Assembly (NCBI GenBank): GCA_007135745.1
Contig: SLIH01000060.1
Span: forward strand, 1 to 6,822
Length of the DNA stretch: 6,822 nucleotides
Direction: 5' to 3'
Source: Halomonas sp.
Lineage (GTDB): Bacteria; Pseudomonadota; Gammaproteobacteria; Pseudomonadales; Oleiphilaceae
Position 1 is the first letter of the stretch, and each line of letters opens with the position of its first letter. The notes below the pieces were generated by a model. That model did no database searches and was not told the DNA's origin. It saw only the letters and a list, made by a program, of their open reading frames with translations. Both the position numbers and the translations under genes were made by a program. Positions 6,667-6,822 of this stretch are shown piece after piece.

Positions 6667-6822
6667 ATGGAGTCCACCCTGCTGGTTGTAAACTGTGGCA
6701 GCTCATCGCTGAAACTGGCCATCTATACGCTGCCAGAGTACCGAATCCAGGCCGCTGCCGTGGCGGAACGACTCAATTCCGGCGAAGCCATCCTCAGACT
6801 CAAGGCACCCACCGAATCCACA
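6667..6822 (+). CDS. ackA: acetate kinase, N-terminal fragment (3' end outside window)
   Basis: The first 52 codons of acetate kinase run off the right edge. The start MESTLLVVNCGSSSLK contains the family signature N-x-GSSS-x-K (residues 9-16), the phosphate-binding loop of the acetate/propionate kinase branch of the ASKHA fold. The enzyme interconverts acetate plus ATP with acetyl phosphate plus ADP in the cytoplasm and usually works with phosphotransacetylase (pta), not seen here. The ATG at 6667 is preferred because it lies a few residues before the first beta strand. Its purine-rich AAGGGAG (6648-6654) is 12 bases away, longer than ideal. An in-frame GTG at 6643 has no ribosome site. A TAGAAT at 6623-6628 could be a -10, but no good -35 accompanies it. 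The gene starts 70 bases after the GGDEF-EAL stop with no clear terminator between, so read-through is possible. Confidence 0.9.
   Translation, partial: MESTLLVVNCGSSSLKLAIYTLPEYRIQAAAVAERLNSGEAILRLKAPTEST

Overview
The window is a piece of gammaproteobacterial chromosome. Proteins of the types seen here, the G+C-rich but not extreme base composition and the gene order (an acetate kinase gene next to c-di-GMP signalling genes) suggest a marine gammaproteobacterium, perhaps Marinobacter or a relative. That assignment is an impression from sequence style and is not proven. No insertion sequence, phage gene, CRISPR array, rRNA gene or plasmid origin is visible. Coding density is high, and no stretch longer than about 230 bases lacks a gene.

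Left part (1-2558): the window opens inside the 3' end of a P-type cation-transporting ATPase gene (+). It converges, only 8 bases away, on a DUF924 family gene (-). After a roughly 230-base divergent intergenic region comes a two-gene unit on the + strand. It holds a TIGR01777/SDR39U1 NAD(P)-dependent epimerase and, overlapping it by ATGA, a small exported protein with four cysteines that I cannot assign to a family.

Middle (2559-2825): a tRNA-Glu(UUC) gene with encoded CCA and a textbook sigma-70 promoter (TTGACA, 17 bases, TACTAT, then a GC-rich discriminator). No terminator is visible before the next gene.

Right part (2826-6596): two cyclic-di-GMP genes in tandem on the + strand. The first encodes a cytoplasmic protein with a degenerate EAL domain fused to an HDOD domain, probably a binding or signalling protein rather than an enzyme. 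The second encodes a large inner-membrane sensor with two transmembrane helices flanking a periplasmic domain, then a HAMP-like linker, PAS, GGDEF and EAL. Its GGDEF and EAL signature residues are intact, but the allosteric RxxD inhibition motif is lost. The window ends in the first 52 codons of acetate kinase (ackA), about 70 bases downstream.

A plausible reading is that the GGDEF-EAL sensor sets c-di-GMP in response to a periplasmic or PAS-detected cue and that the neighbouring degenerate EAL-HDOD protein reads or modulates that signal; this is inference from adjacency. I see no clearly new biological system. The items most worth a second look are the EAL-HDOD protein, the unassigned periplasmic sensor domain and the four-cysteine exported protein.
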